This document shows positions 1-6,371 of a stretch of 21,333 nucleotides of DNA, piece after piece. The position numbers and the translations under genes were made by a program. Source of the DNA: Burkholderiaceae bacterium (lineage in GTDB: Bacteria > Pseudomonadota > Gammaproteobacteria > Burkholderiales > Burkholderiaceae); assembly GCA_947374315.1 (NCBI GenBank), contig CANCBK010000024.1, forward strand, positions 1-21,333, read 5' to 3'. The notes under the pieces were generated by a model. The model was not told the origin of the DNA. It searched no databases and worked only from the letters and a program-made list of their open reading frames with translations. The first letter of the stretch is position 1. Each line of letters starts with the position of its first letter.

Positions 1-10
1 TGCAGAGCAT

Positions 11-41
11 TTGGAAGTGGAAATCAAAACTTCTCTATAAT
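11..41 (+). promoter_or_regulatory. Candidate sigma70 promoter of tRNA-Ser
   Basis: A consensus -10 hexamer TATAAT lies at 36-41. A -35-like TTGGAA lies at 11-16, with a 19-bp spacer, slightly long. The -10 ends 18 nt before the mature tRNA 5' end, which fits a short leader. The -10 is clear; the -35 is uncertain. Confidence 0.45.
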
Positions 42-59
42 CTAGGACTTAAATCGCAA

Positions 60-149
60 GGAAGAGTGGCAGAGCGGTTGAATGCACCAGTCTTGAAAAC
101 TGGCGAGGATGAAAGTCCTCCGTGAGTTCGAATCTCACCTCTTCCGCCA
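60..149 (+). tRNA. tRNA-Ser(UGA)
   Basis: The gene folds as a 90-nt class II (long variable arm) tRNA. The acceptor stem GGAAGAG (60-66) pairs with CTCTTCC (139-145), followed by discriminator G and an encoded CCA (147-149). The anticodon stem CCAGT/ACTGG encloses the loop CTTGAAA, giving anticodon TGA, which reads UCA serine codons. The variable-arm hairpin and the T-arm (GTTCGAATC) are both visible. A rho-independent terminator follows 11 nt later. The gene lies at the left edge of an accessory-looking stretch, as tRNA genes often do, but I see no integrase and no second copy of its 3' end in the window. Confidence 0.97.
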
Positions 150-160
150 TATACGACAGC

Positions 161-191
161 AGAGCCCCCATCCATGGGGCTCTTTGTTTTT
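161..191 (+). terminator. Rho-independent terminator after tRNA-Ser
   Basis: Perfect 8-bp stem: AGAGCCCC (161-168) pairs with GGGGCTCT (176-183) around a 7-nt loop, followed by a T-rich tract TTTGTTTTT. It ends the tRNA-Ser transcript. Confidence 0.85.
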
Positions 192-200
192 GGCGCCCTT

Positions 201-223
201 CTACCCACCACTCTACCCACCAG
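201..223. repeat. Short tandem repeat, two copies of CTACCCACCA
   Basis: CTACCCACCA occurs at 201-210 and again at 213-222. It lies just downstream of the tRNA-Ser terminator. Tandem 10-12-mers next to tRNA genes can be remnants of integrase arm sites, but nothing else here supports that. The rest of 192-404 holds no convincing gene. Confidence 0.5.
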
Positions 224-324
224 CAAAACATTGTCTAGATTTGGATTGAGTTGGATATAGATGGGTGGGAAACTTCCCCGCAACGCTTGGCAAGATACTC
301 GTAAATATCAAAGGAGGGTAACTA

Positions 325-342
325 ATGCCCCCTAAGGGGCAT
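325..342. repeat. Short perfect hairpin in intergenic DNA
   Basis: ATGCCCC (325-331) and GGGGCAT (336-342) form a 7-bp perfect stem with the tetraloop CTAA. No T-run follows on either strand, so it is not a typical terminator. It sits about 60 nt upstream of the metallophosphoesterase start and could lie in that gene's 5' leader. Function unknown. Confidence 0.5.
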
Positions 343-404
343 GGTTAATTTATTGAATACACTAGATCTCAATATAAAGATCATCATAGCGACTTATCTA
401 AATT

Positions 405-1172
405 ATGAAAATTCATGTACTAAGTGATTTGCATTTAGAATTTTCCGATTTTTCACCTGCATTAAATGCGGCAGATGTTATTGTCCTGGCCGGTGATATT
501 GGCCTGCGCTCCGAGGGTATAACTTGGGCTAGAAAATCGTTTCCGAATCAAGAGATTATTTATGTGGCTGGCAATCATGAGTTCTATGGCTCCCAGCGTG
601 GTCACGCCATTGAACGGATGAGGAGCGCATCCACTGAGTACGGAATTCATTTTCTAGATGATGATGTGATGCAACTACGGGATCCCAAATCAAATACTCC
701 CGTCCGCTTCTTGGGAGCTACGTTATGGACTGACTTTTTACTATTTGGCGAGGATCTAAAATCTAAATGCTTATCGTATGGTGAGCTTTACTTAAATGAC
801 TTTAGAACAATACGCGATGGAGGAAGAAATTTTTCCCCGAAAAAATCGATTCAATTACATGAAAAATCATTGGCTTGGCTCCAGCAGGAGCTAGAGAGCC
901 CATTTGATGGCAAGACGGTGGTGATTACGCACCATCTACCCTCAATGAGCTCAGTTGCAGAGCGTTATAAGCAAGATTTATTGTCTGCCTGCTTTTCTTC
1001 GGAGTTGGCGCACCTCTTTGGCAAGATGCCTCTATGGATTCATGGGCACACGCATGACTCTTGTGACTATGAAATGAATGGCACTAGGGTAGTTTGTAAT
1101 CCTCGCGGTTATGTTCGATCTAATCACGCTGAAAACCCAGAATTTAATCCATCGCTTATTGTTGAAATCTAG
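405..1172 (+). CDS. Calcineurin-like metallophosphoesterase
   Basis: A 255-aa cytosolic protein of the calcineurin-like metallophosphoesterase superfamily. These are dinuclear-metal hydrolases of phosphomono- or diesters; the substrate cannot be deduced. The metal-ligand motifs appear in order: DLH at residues 8-10, GDIG at 30-33, GNHE at 56-59, THH at 175-177 and GHTH at 214-217. The set is complete, so the enzyme should be active. There is no signal peptide or membrane segment. It is an orphan, preceded by about 210 bp of non-coding DNA and convergent with hipA, whose stop lies 29 bp away. No good Shine-Dalgarno precedes the ATG, but the DLH motif a few residues in fits the start. Small stand-alone members of this type are common in accessory regions, and a nucleotide or nucleic-acid substrate is possible but not shown. 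Confidence 0.9.
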   Translation: MKIHVLSDLHLEFSDFSPALNAADVIVLAGDIGLRSEGITWARKSFPNQEIIYVAGNHEFYGSQRGHAIERMRSASTEYGIHFLDDDVMQLRDPKSNTPVRFLGATLWTDFLLFGEDLKSKCLSYGELYLNDFRTIRDGGRNFSPKKSIQLHEKSLAWLQQELESPFDGKTVVITHHLPSMSSVAERYKQDLLSACFSSELAHLFGKMPLWIHGHTHDSCDYEMNGTRVVCNPRGYVRSNHAENPEFNPSLIVEI

Positions 1173-1201
1173 TTTCCTAGCAAGATTTTTTCAATATGTG
1201 A

Positions 1202-2509
1202 TTAGCCTTTAGCTAGAGTCTTGATTAATTCGGGACTACAAATATCATCAATGTGTCTAAAGGCCCGGGAGATTCCTTCAATTTGATCTGCAGGAATTCC
1301 AAGGCTTTCTAAGTGTGTTTTCCATTGCCTAGTTACTTGCCATACGCGATCGATAATGGAGCTTGCTATCTGTGCAGATAAACCAAAGCGCTCTTTGGCC
1401 CCATAGGCATTGTCTAGGGTTGCTAGCTTGCCTTGAGGTCCAATGCCCAGATGTTGATAGCGCTCACTTGCGATGACTGCATGGGGCATCACATCATAGA
1501 GTGGGCTTAGGCTCCAGCCTTTAAGCTCCTTATTCCATAAGAATGCATGATTGCGGAGGTGATCATCATCGTTGCTGACAAAAAGGTTAAAGATCATGCG
1601 TGCATATAGTTCTTCAACATCCGATTTGACTGTTTGAACCAGGCAATATCTGCGTATAGCATCTGCAATATCCATATAGCTTTTTGTATTGGACTCTGAT
1701 TCGTGACAAGCAACAAGGGTGAGGGCACTAACCACATGATGACGAATCTCTACTGAGCGAGCTGAAGCAGTCCAAGAGCGATCGAAGCGTTTAACCATCA
1801 ACACCTTTTTCTTGCCAACTTGCTCTAATTGAGTTTGCGCTACATTGAGGCCAGCCAATTCTGCAAGTTTGAGGGTGGCGTATTCAATGCTTGGTACATC
1901 TAAACTGCCATCATTGTTGCCTGGGAACTTGGCCATCCATAAAATGTTGTCATCATCACGCACGCTTGCCTTTGGGCGCATACCCCCTAGGCCGCTACCC
2001 ACAATCAAAATTCTGGATAGTGCTTCCGAAACTGGTAAGCCAGCCTCAATCTTTTGCGCACCCTCTAGTATGTACGACAGATTGTGGATGCTTTCATGAG
2101 CAGTGCGCTCTTCTTGATCTAAGGAGGCTCGAACATCTAACGCCCCAATGCGATCGCTACCAGCCTCAAGAAGATAGGTTGATTCTGGCAGGCTATTAGC
2201 TGGAACCTTAAGTCTTGCCTCAATAACTCTTCTTCCCCAAGAATCAGGAGCAGCATCACGAATTCCGCCAAAAGCTTCCAGACCATTTGGTGGAACGAGG
2301 CGCTTACCTTTGATCTCGCTTTTATTCTTGAGGCTCAGGGCGACAGGTTCAATTTCCTGTGCGTTGCCCCTATCTAGGTAGCGTAAGCCATAGGCAAATG
2401 AAGAGGCAATGAGTCTTGAGCCTTCTTCATCTACTTGCAGTTGTCCTGCTGGCACAAATTCACCATCAAGATTGGCAAAGACAAACAGATCCTTTGTTGT
2501 GTTTGCCAT
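1202..2509 (-). CDS. hipA: HipA-family toxin, Ser/Thr kinase
   Basis: A 435-aa HipA-family kinase, the toxin half of a type II toxin-antitoxin pair. Characterised HipA proteins phosphorylate a translation component (GltX in E. coli); the target here is unknown. Visible features are an N-terminal HipA_N-like region (about 1-125, with DAAPDSWGRRVIE at 85-97), a Gly-rich ATP loop GSGLGGMRPK (171-180), the ATP lysine in MAKF (K194), KRFDR (240-244) and the catalytic loop NDDDHLRN (313-320). That loop fits N-x-D-x-H-x-x-N with D315 as the likely catalytic base. LYDVMP (337-342) supplies the metal-binding Asp. Length and motifs are complete. The start codon overlaps the hipB stop by one base (TGATG), so translation is probably coupled. 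Confidence 0.93.
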   Translation of the reverse strand: MANTTKDLFVFANLDGEFVPAGQLQVDEEGSRLIASSFAYGLRYLDRGNAQEIEPVALSLKNKSEIKGKRLVPPNGLEAFGGIRDAAPDSWGRRVIEARLKVPANSLPESTYLLEAGSDRIGALDVRASLDQEERTAHESIHNLSYILEGAQKIEAGLPVSEALSRILIVGSGLGGMRPKASVRDDDNILWMAKFPGNNDGSLDVPSIEYATLKLAELAGLNVAQTQLEQVGKKKVLMVKRFDRSWTASARSVEIRHHVVSALTLVACHESESNTKSYMDIADAIRRYCLVQTVKSDVEELYARMIFNLFVSNDDDHLRNHAFLWNKELKGWSLSPLYDVMPHAVIASERYQHLGIGPQGKLATLDNAYGAKERFGLSAQIASSIIDRVWQVTRQWKTHLESLGIPADQIEGISRAFRHIDDICSPELIKTLAKG

Positions 2510-2850
2510 CAGAAATCAAGCGCTTTCATTTCGGCTGCATTTAAGTCACGAACGCGTTGAGGGCGCGAGCGACGCTCCAGGGCAGCGATCGCAGGATCAT
2601 TGCCGCTTAAGAGTTGCAATAAGGTCATGCCTGGGGCGATTGCATCTAAGTAACGCAGCAGTGCGCCGATGGCAACACCGGGATCGCCTTTTTCAATGCG
2701 CTGGGCAGTTGCACGAGCAAGGCCGGCACGAACTGCAGCCTCACCTTGGCGAACATGACGGGCAAGGCGTAAGGACACTAGGCATTGCGCTATTTCAGCG
2801 GATTGGCCAAGTTGCTTTGATGCTAGAGATAGTTTTTGATCTACGCGCAT
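2509..2850 (-). CDS. hipB: HipB-like antitoxin, XRE-type HTH regulator
   Basis: A 113-aa helix-turn-helix protein directly upstream of hipA. The HTH spans about residues 15-80: a recognition segment around GEAAVRAGLARATAQRIEKG resembles the XRE pattern seen in HipB, where a helix is followed by the conserved I/L-E-x-G turn. The C-terminal tail (about 81-113) is Arg- and Ala-rich and may contact the toxin, by analogy with other HipB proteins. It should neutralise HipA and repress its own operon. An SD-like GAGG lies 5 nt before the ATG, and a strong promoter with an adjacent inverted repeat lies upstream. Assignment rests mainly on position and the HTH pattern. Confidence 0.85.
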   Translation of the reverse strand: MRVDQKLSLASKQLGQSAEIAQCLVSLRLARHVRQGEAAVRAGLARATAQRIEKGDPGVAIGALLRYLDAIAPGMTLLQLLSGNDPAIAALERRSRPQRVRDLNAAEMKALDF

Positions 2851-2885
2851 AGTTGCCTCATGCTCTTCATTAAGTACGAGACACT

Positions 2886-2914
2886 AATATACCTGTTTAG
2901 ACGTGATTGGTCAA
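2886..2914 (-). promoter_or_regulatory. Promoter of the hipBA operon
   Basis: Read on the minus strand, a -35 TTGACC (2914-2909) and a -10 TATATT (2891-2886) are separated by exactly 17 bp. Transcription would start near 2880, giving a leader of about 30 nt before hipB. The -35 overlaps the outer end of the 2911-2977 inverted repeat, so a protein bound there could block RNA polymerase. Confidence 0.75.
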
Positions 2915-2977
2915 TAAAAATGACTCATAAATAAGTCCTTAAAAGACTTAATGGCTTATTTATGAGTCATTTATTGA
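2911..2977. repeat. Long inverted repeat upstream of hipB, candidate operator
   Basis: The left arm (2911-2935) and right arm (2955-2977) are near-perfect reverse complements, about 23 bp, with only a 2-nt A insertion in the left arm. Each arm contains TGACTCATAAATAAG or its complement. The 19-nt centre holds a smaller alternative pairing of AAGTC with GACTT. The repeat begins in the -35 box of the hipBA promoter. HipB proteins repress through spaced inverted operators, so autoregulation is the simplest reading; a decayed small transposable element is an alternative. Confidence 0.7.
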
Positions 2978-3011
2978 TTTAAATTGACGCAATATGGACT
3001 GCCTATTTCCG

Positions 3012-3049
3012 TCAAGGGCACCCCAAAGGGGTGGCTTGCGAACCCTTGA
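3012..3049. repeat. Nested two-stage hairpin
   Basis: An outer stem TCAAGGG (3012-3018) with CCCTTGA (3043-3049) encloses an inner stem CACCCC (3019-3024) with GGGGTG (3028-3033) and loop AAA. All pairs are perfect. Neither strand shows a T-run after it. It lies 3' of the tautomerase pseudogene in minus orientation. It may be part of a structured RNA together with the hairpin at 3075-3111. Confidence 0.6.
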
Positions 3050-3074
3050 TGGCCACGATTAAAGAAACGCTCTT

Positions 3075-3111
3075 TTATGCCCAAGGTGGCAGAAAGGCGC
3101 ATTGGGCATAA
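3075..3111. repeat. Perfect 10-bp inverted repeat
   Basis: TTATGCCCAA (3075-3084) and TTGGGCATAA (3102-3111) are exact reverse complements around a 17-nt loop. No T-run follows on either strand, which argues against a simple terminator. It lies 24 nt past the stop codon of the minus-strand tautomerase pseudogene and 25 nt from the nested hairpin. Confidence 0.6.
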
Positions 3112-3135
3112 ACACCAGTGTGGCTTAGTGATCGT

Positions 3136-3492
3136 CTACTGGTGGTATCGATATTCCTGGATCCCTCCACCGTATCCATAAGAGGTAGCCCTGACATCTT
3201 GCACGTAGATATAACTCTCTTCATGCAGGTTGCCTAAGATGCGAGCAAACCCCTCAAAAGCCGCTTTGATGTATCTAGCCTTCTCATCCTTGGTATTAGT
3301 TTCATCGGCAATCTTGGTATCAAAGTAAAAGCTATTCTTGCCCTAGTCGCTTAATAGCTTGCAGCCAACCATCCAGCATTCAGGATCTACATAATCAATT
3401 GCAATTGCGGTTACCCAAATGGATGTACTGCTAGCTAATGGCTTTAATAGGTCCGAGGTTTGTAGTCCGACAAACATGTCTGACCCCACCAT
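3136..3492 (-). pseudogene. Decayed tautomerase-family gene (nonsense codon, lost 5' end)
   Basis: One minus-strand frame gives a recognisable tautomerase (4-oxalocrotonate tautomerase superfamily) protein interrupted by a TAG at 3343-3345. Before the stop it reads AIAIDYVDPECWMVGCKLLSD. After it, the frame contains TNTKDEKARYIKAAFEGF and ends YIYVQDVRATSYGYGGGIQE, which match the conserved second half of about 125-aa bacterial members. The codon before the break is GAC and the one after is GGC. Family members usually have a polar residue such as Gln there, so CAG to TAG is a likely single transition. The 5' part with the catalytic N-terminal Pro is not recognisable: the in-frame ATG at 3492 gives MVGSDMFVGL, unlike the family. 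The gene is therefore probably non-functional. Confidence 0.72.
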
Positions 3493-3499
3493 TTTTTTT
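3465..3499 (+). terminator. Terminator-like hairpin and T8 tract
   Basis: GTCCGACA (3465-3472) pairs with TGTCTGAC (3477-3484) with one mismatch and loop AACA, followed 7 nt later by eight T residues (3492-3499). The gap before the T-run is longer than in a classic terminator. It marks the point where the tautomerase homology ends, so it may be a rearrangement junction rather than a true terminator. Confidence 0.35.
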
Positions 3500-3500
3500 A

Positions 3501-3662
3501 ATCAGACTAAGCACTGAATCTATTCGCATTTCTAAGGCCCAGCAATCCTGGCAAGTGAAGGCCTCCCAATCGGCTAGTCAAGTACAACAGCTTGCCCAAC
3601 AGCGGGTAACTGAGACTTCGAAGTCATTGAGTTATATCGATAGCTTTAAAAGCCTTCTTTAA
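3501..3662 (+). other. Possible C-terminal gene fragment, unrecognised
   Basis: An open frame ending at 3662 encodes about 50 residues, including KAQQSWQVKASQSASQVQQL, ending in YIDSFKSLL. It is Gln/Ser-rich and looks helical or coiled. The frame extends upstream to 3438, but that part lies antisense to the tautomerase remnant and seems spurious. No start or ribosome-binding site is convincing. It could be the tail of a gene truncated at the same junction as the tautomerase, or chance. The following 3663-4004 contains a weak stem CCCCTC/GAGGGG (3745-3750 with 3772-3777), an AATTTTAAAATT palindrome (3780-3791) and no supportable gene. Confidence 0.22.
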
Positions 3663-4004
3663 TAGCGATTGTCTGCGTAAACATTGAATCTTAAAAATAC
3701 GTTTTCATTGCGGTTGTAGGCCACAGGGCCCCGTTATATTGGACCCCCTCAAAATATTACTTATTTTTCACGAGGGGTAAATTTTAAAATTCAATATTAT
3801 TTTTTGCCGTCCTCTTTGACCCATGGGTACAGGCCCCTTACCAATACATCGGTATGCAAGCCTGGAGCCTTAGATGTTTCGCTGTATCCGATCCCAAACA
3901 TTGAAAAATGGTTCCAAAATGAGGTCTCCAATACCTGTTCAGAGAGGATTTTCTTTATCTTGCAAGAGTGTTTGTCGTTAGCTCTCGATGGATTGTGGAG
4001 GCGG

Positions 4005-5222
4005 CTACGGTGAAAACGCACCACCTTCTCCAAGCGCCTTCAGCTCATCACCTGCAATACCCAACTCTTGTAGCAATTCATGGGTGTGCTCCCCAAGCAG
4101 GGGCGGATGTCTTGTGACTTGTTGTGGTGTTCCCATCATCTTGACTGCGAAGCCGATGTTAGGAACCTTGCCTTCAATGGGATGATCAATCTCCATACGC
4201 ATCTTGCGATGCTTCCCATGCTCGCTCTCAAACGCCTCGGGGTAGGTATTAATGGGCCCCGCTGGAATACCATCCGCTAGAAGCAACTCAACCCATTCTT
4301 CGCTAGTTTTAGTGGCGAAGGTCTTTTCAAGCTCTGCCGCCAAGACTAGACGGTTGGCCAGGCGTAGTGGGTTGGTTTTAAAGAGTGGGTCTTCGAATAA
4401 TTCCTGGCGACCAATCTTTTCACAAAGTAACCTCCAAAGCTTTTGGTTGGTAGCGCCCATCACAAAGTAGTCGTCAGAAGCTTTCATGGCCTGGTAGGGG
4501 GCGCTCATATGATTGGCGGTACCCAGCTTATAGGGCTCAACTCCGGTGCCCCAGTATTGCGCTGTATCCCAAATTGAAAATGCCAACGCAGAATCAAATA
4601 GGGAGGCGTCAATGAATTGACCTTCACCCGATTTAGTTTTACCAATATAGGCCGACAAAATTCCATAGACTGCAAAGAGGGCGCAACCAATATCGGCCAC
4701 GGGAACACCCGCCTTTACTGGAGGTCCGTCGGGATAGCCCGTCACACTCATTACGCCTGACATCGCTTGCGCCATGAGGTCAAAGCCAGGGCGGTCAGCC
4801 CAGGGGCCTGTCTGCCCAAATCCGGAGATGCTGGCGTAGACCAAGCCAGGATTTATTTCTTTGAGTGATGGGTAATCTATTCCTAATCTTTTCATGACGC
4901 CAGGGCGATAGTTTTCAACTAGGATGTCGGCTGTTTTGACGAGCTCGAAGAATACTTTTTTCCCTGCCTGGGTTTTGAGGTTTAGGGTCACACTGCGTTT
5001 GTTGCGATTCATATTCAGAAAGCCCATGCTATCTGAGCCTTTCATCTTGAAACCCATGGCGCCACGTGTTTGGTCACCAGTGCCTGGGGGCTCAATTTTG
5101 ATGACATCCGCCCCTAGATCCGCCAAAAGCATGCAGCAGTAGGGTCCAGCCATTACCTGGCTCACATCAAGCACTCTGACGCCTGCCAAGGGCAAGGGCT
5201 TGCTCATAGGTGTTTTCATCAT
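4005..5222 (-). CDS. Class III CoA-transferase (CaiB/BaiF family)
   Basis: A family III CoA-transferase of about 405 aa, which moves CoA between an acyl-CoA donor and a carboxylic acid through an aspartyl-CoA thioester intermediate. The N-terminal Rossmann-like start LAGVRVLDVSQVMAGPYC, the VENYRPG motif and YASISGFGQTGP are family hallmarks. The catalytic Asp is in GFDLMAQAMSG (about residue 148 from the chosen start). The C-terminus has the typical LGEHTHELLQELG. The frame can open further at a TTG (5255), but the tandem ATGs at 5222 and 5219, with a weak GAG upstream, are more likely; MSKPLPLAG at 5207 is also possible. It is divergent from a Bug-type binding protein and near an enoyl-CoA hydratase, suggesting catabolism of an imported carboxylate. 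Substrate unknown. Confidence 0.92.
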   Translation of the reverse strand: MMKTPMSKPLPLAGVRVLDVSQVMAGPYCCMLLADLGADVIKIEPPGTGDQTRGAMGFKMKGSDSMGFLNMNRNKRSVTLNLKTQAGKKVFFELVKTADILVENYRPGVMKRLGIDYPSLKEINPGLVYASISGFGQTGPWADRPGFDLMAQAMSGVMSVTGYPDGPPVKAGVPVADIGCALFAVYGILSAYIGKTKSGEGQFIDASLFDSALAFSIWDTAQYWGTGVEPYKLGTANHMSAPYQAMKASDDYFVMGATNQKLWRLLCEKIGRQELFEDPLFKTNPLRLANRLVLAAELEKTFATKTSEEWVELLLADGIPAGPINTYPEAFESEHGKHRKMRMEIDHPIEGKVPNIGFAVKMMGTPQQVTRHPPLLGEHTHELLQELGIAGDELKALGEGGAFSP

Positions 5223-5300
5223 TGTCTCAATTGTTTTTATATGTTTAGATTGCAATGCTCATTGATAGACCTAAATATAGAACAAATAAATGGAGACCGT

Positions 5301-6299
5301 ATGATCAATAAATCCCCTTTGTGGATTTTGCGTGATGTTGCTTTCTTAATGCTCGGCCTCTGCGGCGCGATGCCGCTCTCCGTGAGCGCTCAGCAAAACT
5401 TTCCAACCAAGCCGATTCGTTTAATCGTTGGGTTTGCACCTGGCGGCGGAACCGATATTGTGGCTCGCGCGCTTGCTCCAAAGATGGGTGAGATCCTGGG
5501 CCAAAGCGTGATCGTTGAAAACAAATCGGGTGCTGCGGGTACGATTGGAGCAGATCAAGTCGCTAAGTCAAATCCAGATGGATACACCTTGTTGGTTGGC
5601 CACTCTAACTCTAATGCGATTGCACCGTTTGTGCTAACCAGCGTTCCATACAATGCAGCTACTGACTTTACCCCGATTACTTATTTAGGTTACGTGCCTA
5701 ATGTATTAGTGGTGAAGGCTTCATTACCGGTTAATTCAGTGGCAGAGCTGATTGCCTTGGCTAAGGCGAATCCAGATCAAATGACTTATGGCTCCTCTGG
5801 CATCGGCAGTACCCAGCATTTGGCTGGAGCCTTATTTGCCAAGATTGCAGGCATTTCGCTGAACCATGTTCCTTACAAAGGAAGCGGTCAGGCCATTATT
5901 GATTTGCTGGGCGGTCAAATTACGATGAACTTTGATACCTTGCCGCCGAACTTGCAGCAGATTAAAGAAGGTAGCCTGAAAGCATTGGCGATTTCAACAC
6001 CAAAACGATTGGCTATTCTGCCCAATGTTCCAACTTTTAATGAAGTGGGCATTAAGGGTTTTGATGTGACCAACTGGTATTCCATCATGGGCCCTAAAGG
6101 GATGGATCCAGCTACGGTTAATAAGATTGATCATGCTGTAAGAGCTGCCATGAATGATCCGCAAATTAAGAAAACCTTAGATTCTCAGGGATTGCAGCCC
6201 GAGGGCCCGGCAACACCAGCAGCCTTTAGCTTGTTTTTGGCAAGTGAGTTGATGAAGTATCAGCGCTTGGTGAAGAGCTTGAATATCAAATCAGAATAA
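5301..6299 (+). CDS. Bug-family tripartite tricarboxylate transporter binding protein
   Basis: A 332-aa periplasmic solute-binding protein of the Bug (TctC) family, which captures small carboxylates. The N-terminus has a hydrophobic signal peptide (about 8-28) with a probable cleavage after SVSA (residue 30). The mature start is typical: FPTKPIRLIVGFAPGGGTDIVAR, followed by the Bug signature around NKSGAAGTIGADQVAKSNPDGYT and later VTNWYSIMGPKGMDPATV. The ATG at 5301 is preceded by GGAG at good spacing, so the longer frame from 5241 is rejected. TctA/TctB permease genes are absent, which is usual for the expanded orphan Bug genes of Burkholderiales. The ligand is probably the acid handled by the adjacent CoA-transferase. 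Confidence 0.94.
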   Translation: MINKSPLWILRDVAFLMLGLCGAMPLSVSAQQNFPTKPIRLIVGFAPGGGTDIVARALAPKMGEILGQSVIVENKSGAAGTIGADQVAKSNPDGYTLLVGHSNSNAIAPFVLTSVPYNAATDFTPITYLGYVPNVLVVKASLPVNSVAELIALAKANPDQMTYGSSGIGSTQHLAGALFAKIAGISLNHVPYKGSGQAIIDLLGGQITMNFDTLPPNLQQIKEGSLKALAISTPKRLAILPNVPTFNEVGIKGFDVTNWYSIMGPKGMDPATVNKIDHAVRAAMNDPQIKKTLDSQGLQPEGPATPAAFSLFLASELMKYQRLVKSLNIKSE

Positions 6300-6333
6300 T
6301 CATTCAATCTAGCCCATTCAGATATCTTCTTTT

Positions 6334-6365
6334 AAAACCCTCTCACTTGAATGCGGGAGGGTTTT
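6334..6365 (+). terminator. Terminator-like hairpin after the Bug gene, overlapping the next gene's ribosome-binding site
   Basis: AAAACCCTC (6334-6342) pairs perfectly with GAGGGTTTT (6357-6365) around a 14-nt loop, and the 3' arm ends in T4. The 3' side also carries GGGAGGG (6355-6361), the only Shine-Dalgarno candidate for the enoyl-CoA hydratase ATG at 6372. The same structure could therefore end one transcript and mask the start of the next. Confidence 0.65.
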
Positions 6366-6371
6366 GATTTC

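Noticed and set aside
35..283. Minus-strand open frames of 60-82 codons across tRNA-Ser
   Set aside because: They run antisense through the tRNA and its terminator. Such frames (with the ...EIRTHGG... type peptide) are a known artefact of tRNA-Ser genes.
2409..2852. 147-codon plus-strand open frame over hipB
   Set aside because: It is antisense to hipB and the start of hipA, has Arg/Gln/His-rich shadow composition and no recognisable motif.
3012..3111. Integron attC site or CRISPR repeat
   Set aside because: No GTTRRRY/RYYYAAC boxes and no regularly spaced direct repeats are present anywhere in the window.
3797..4033. 78-codon minus-strand frame following the CoA-transferase, and an opposing 69-codon plus-strand frame (3804-4013)
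   Set aside because: The minus frame needs a TTG start inside the CoA-transferase in another frame. Neither product is recognisable and they overlap each other, so I cannot support a gene.
5241..5300. N-terminal extension of the Bug protein
   Set aside because: The ATG at 5301 has a good GGAG ribosome-binding site and starts a normal signal peptide; the extra residues would bury it.
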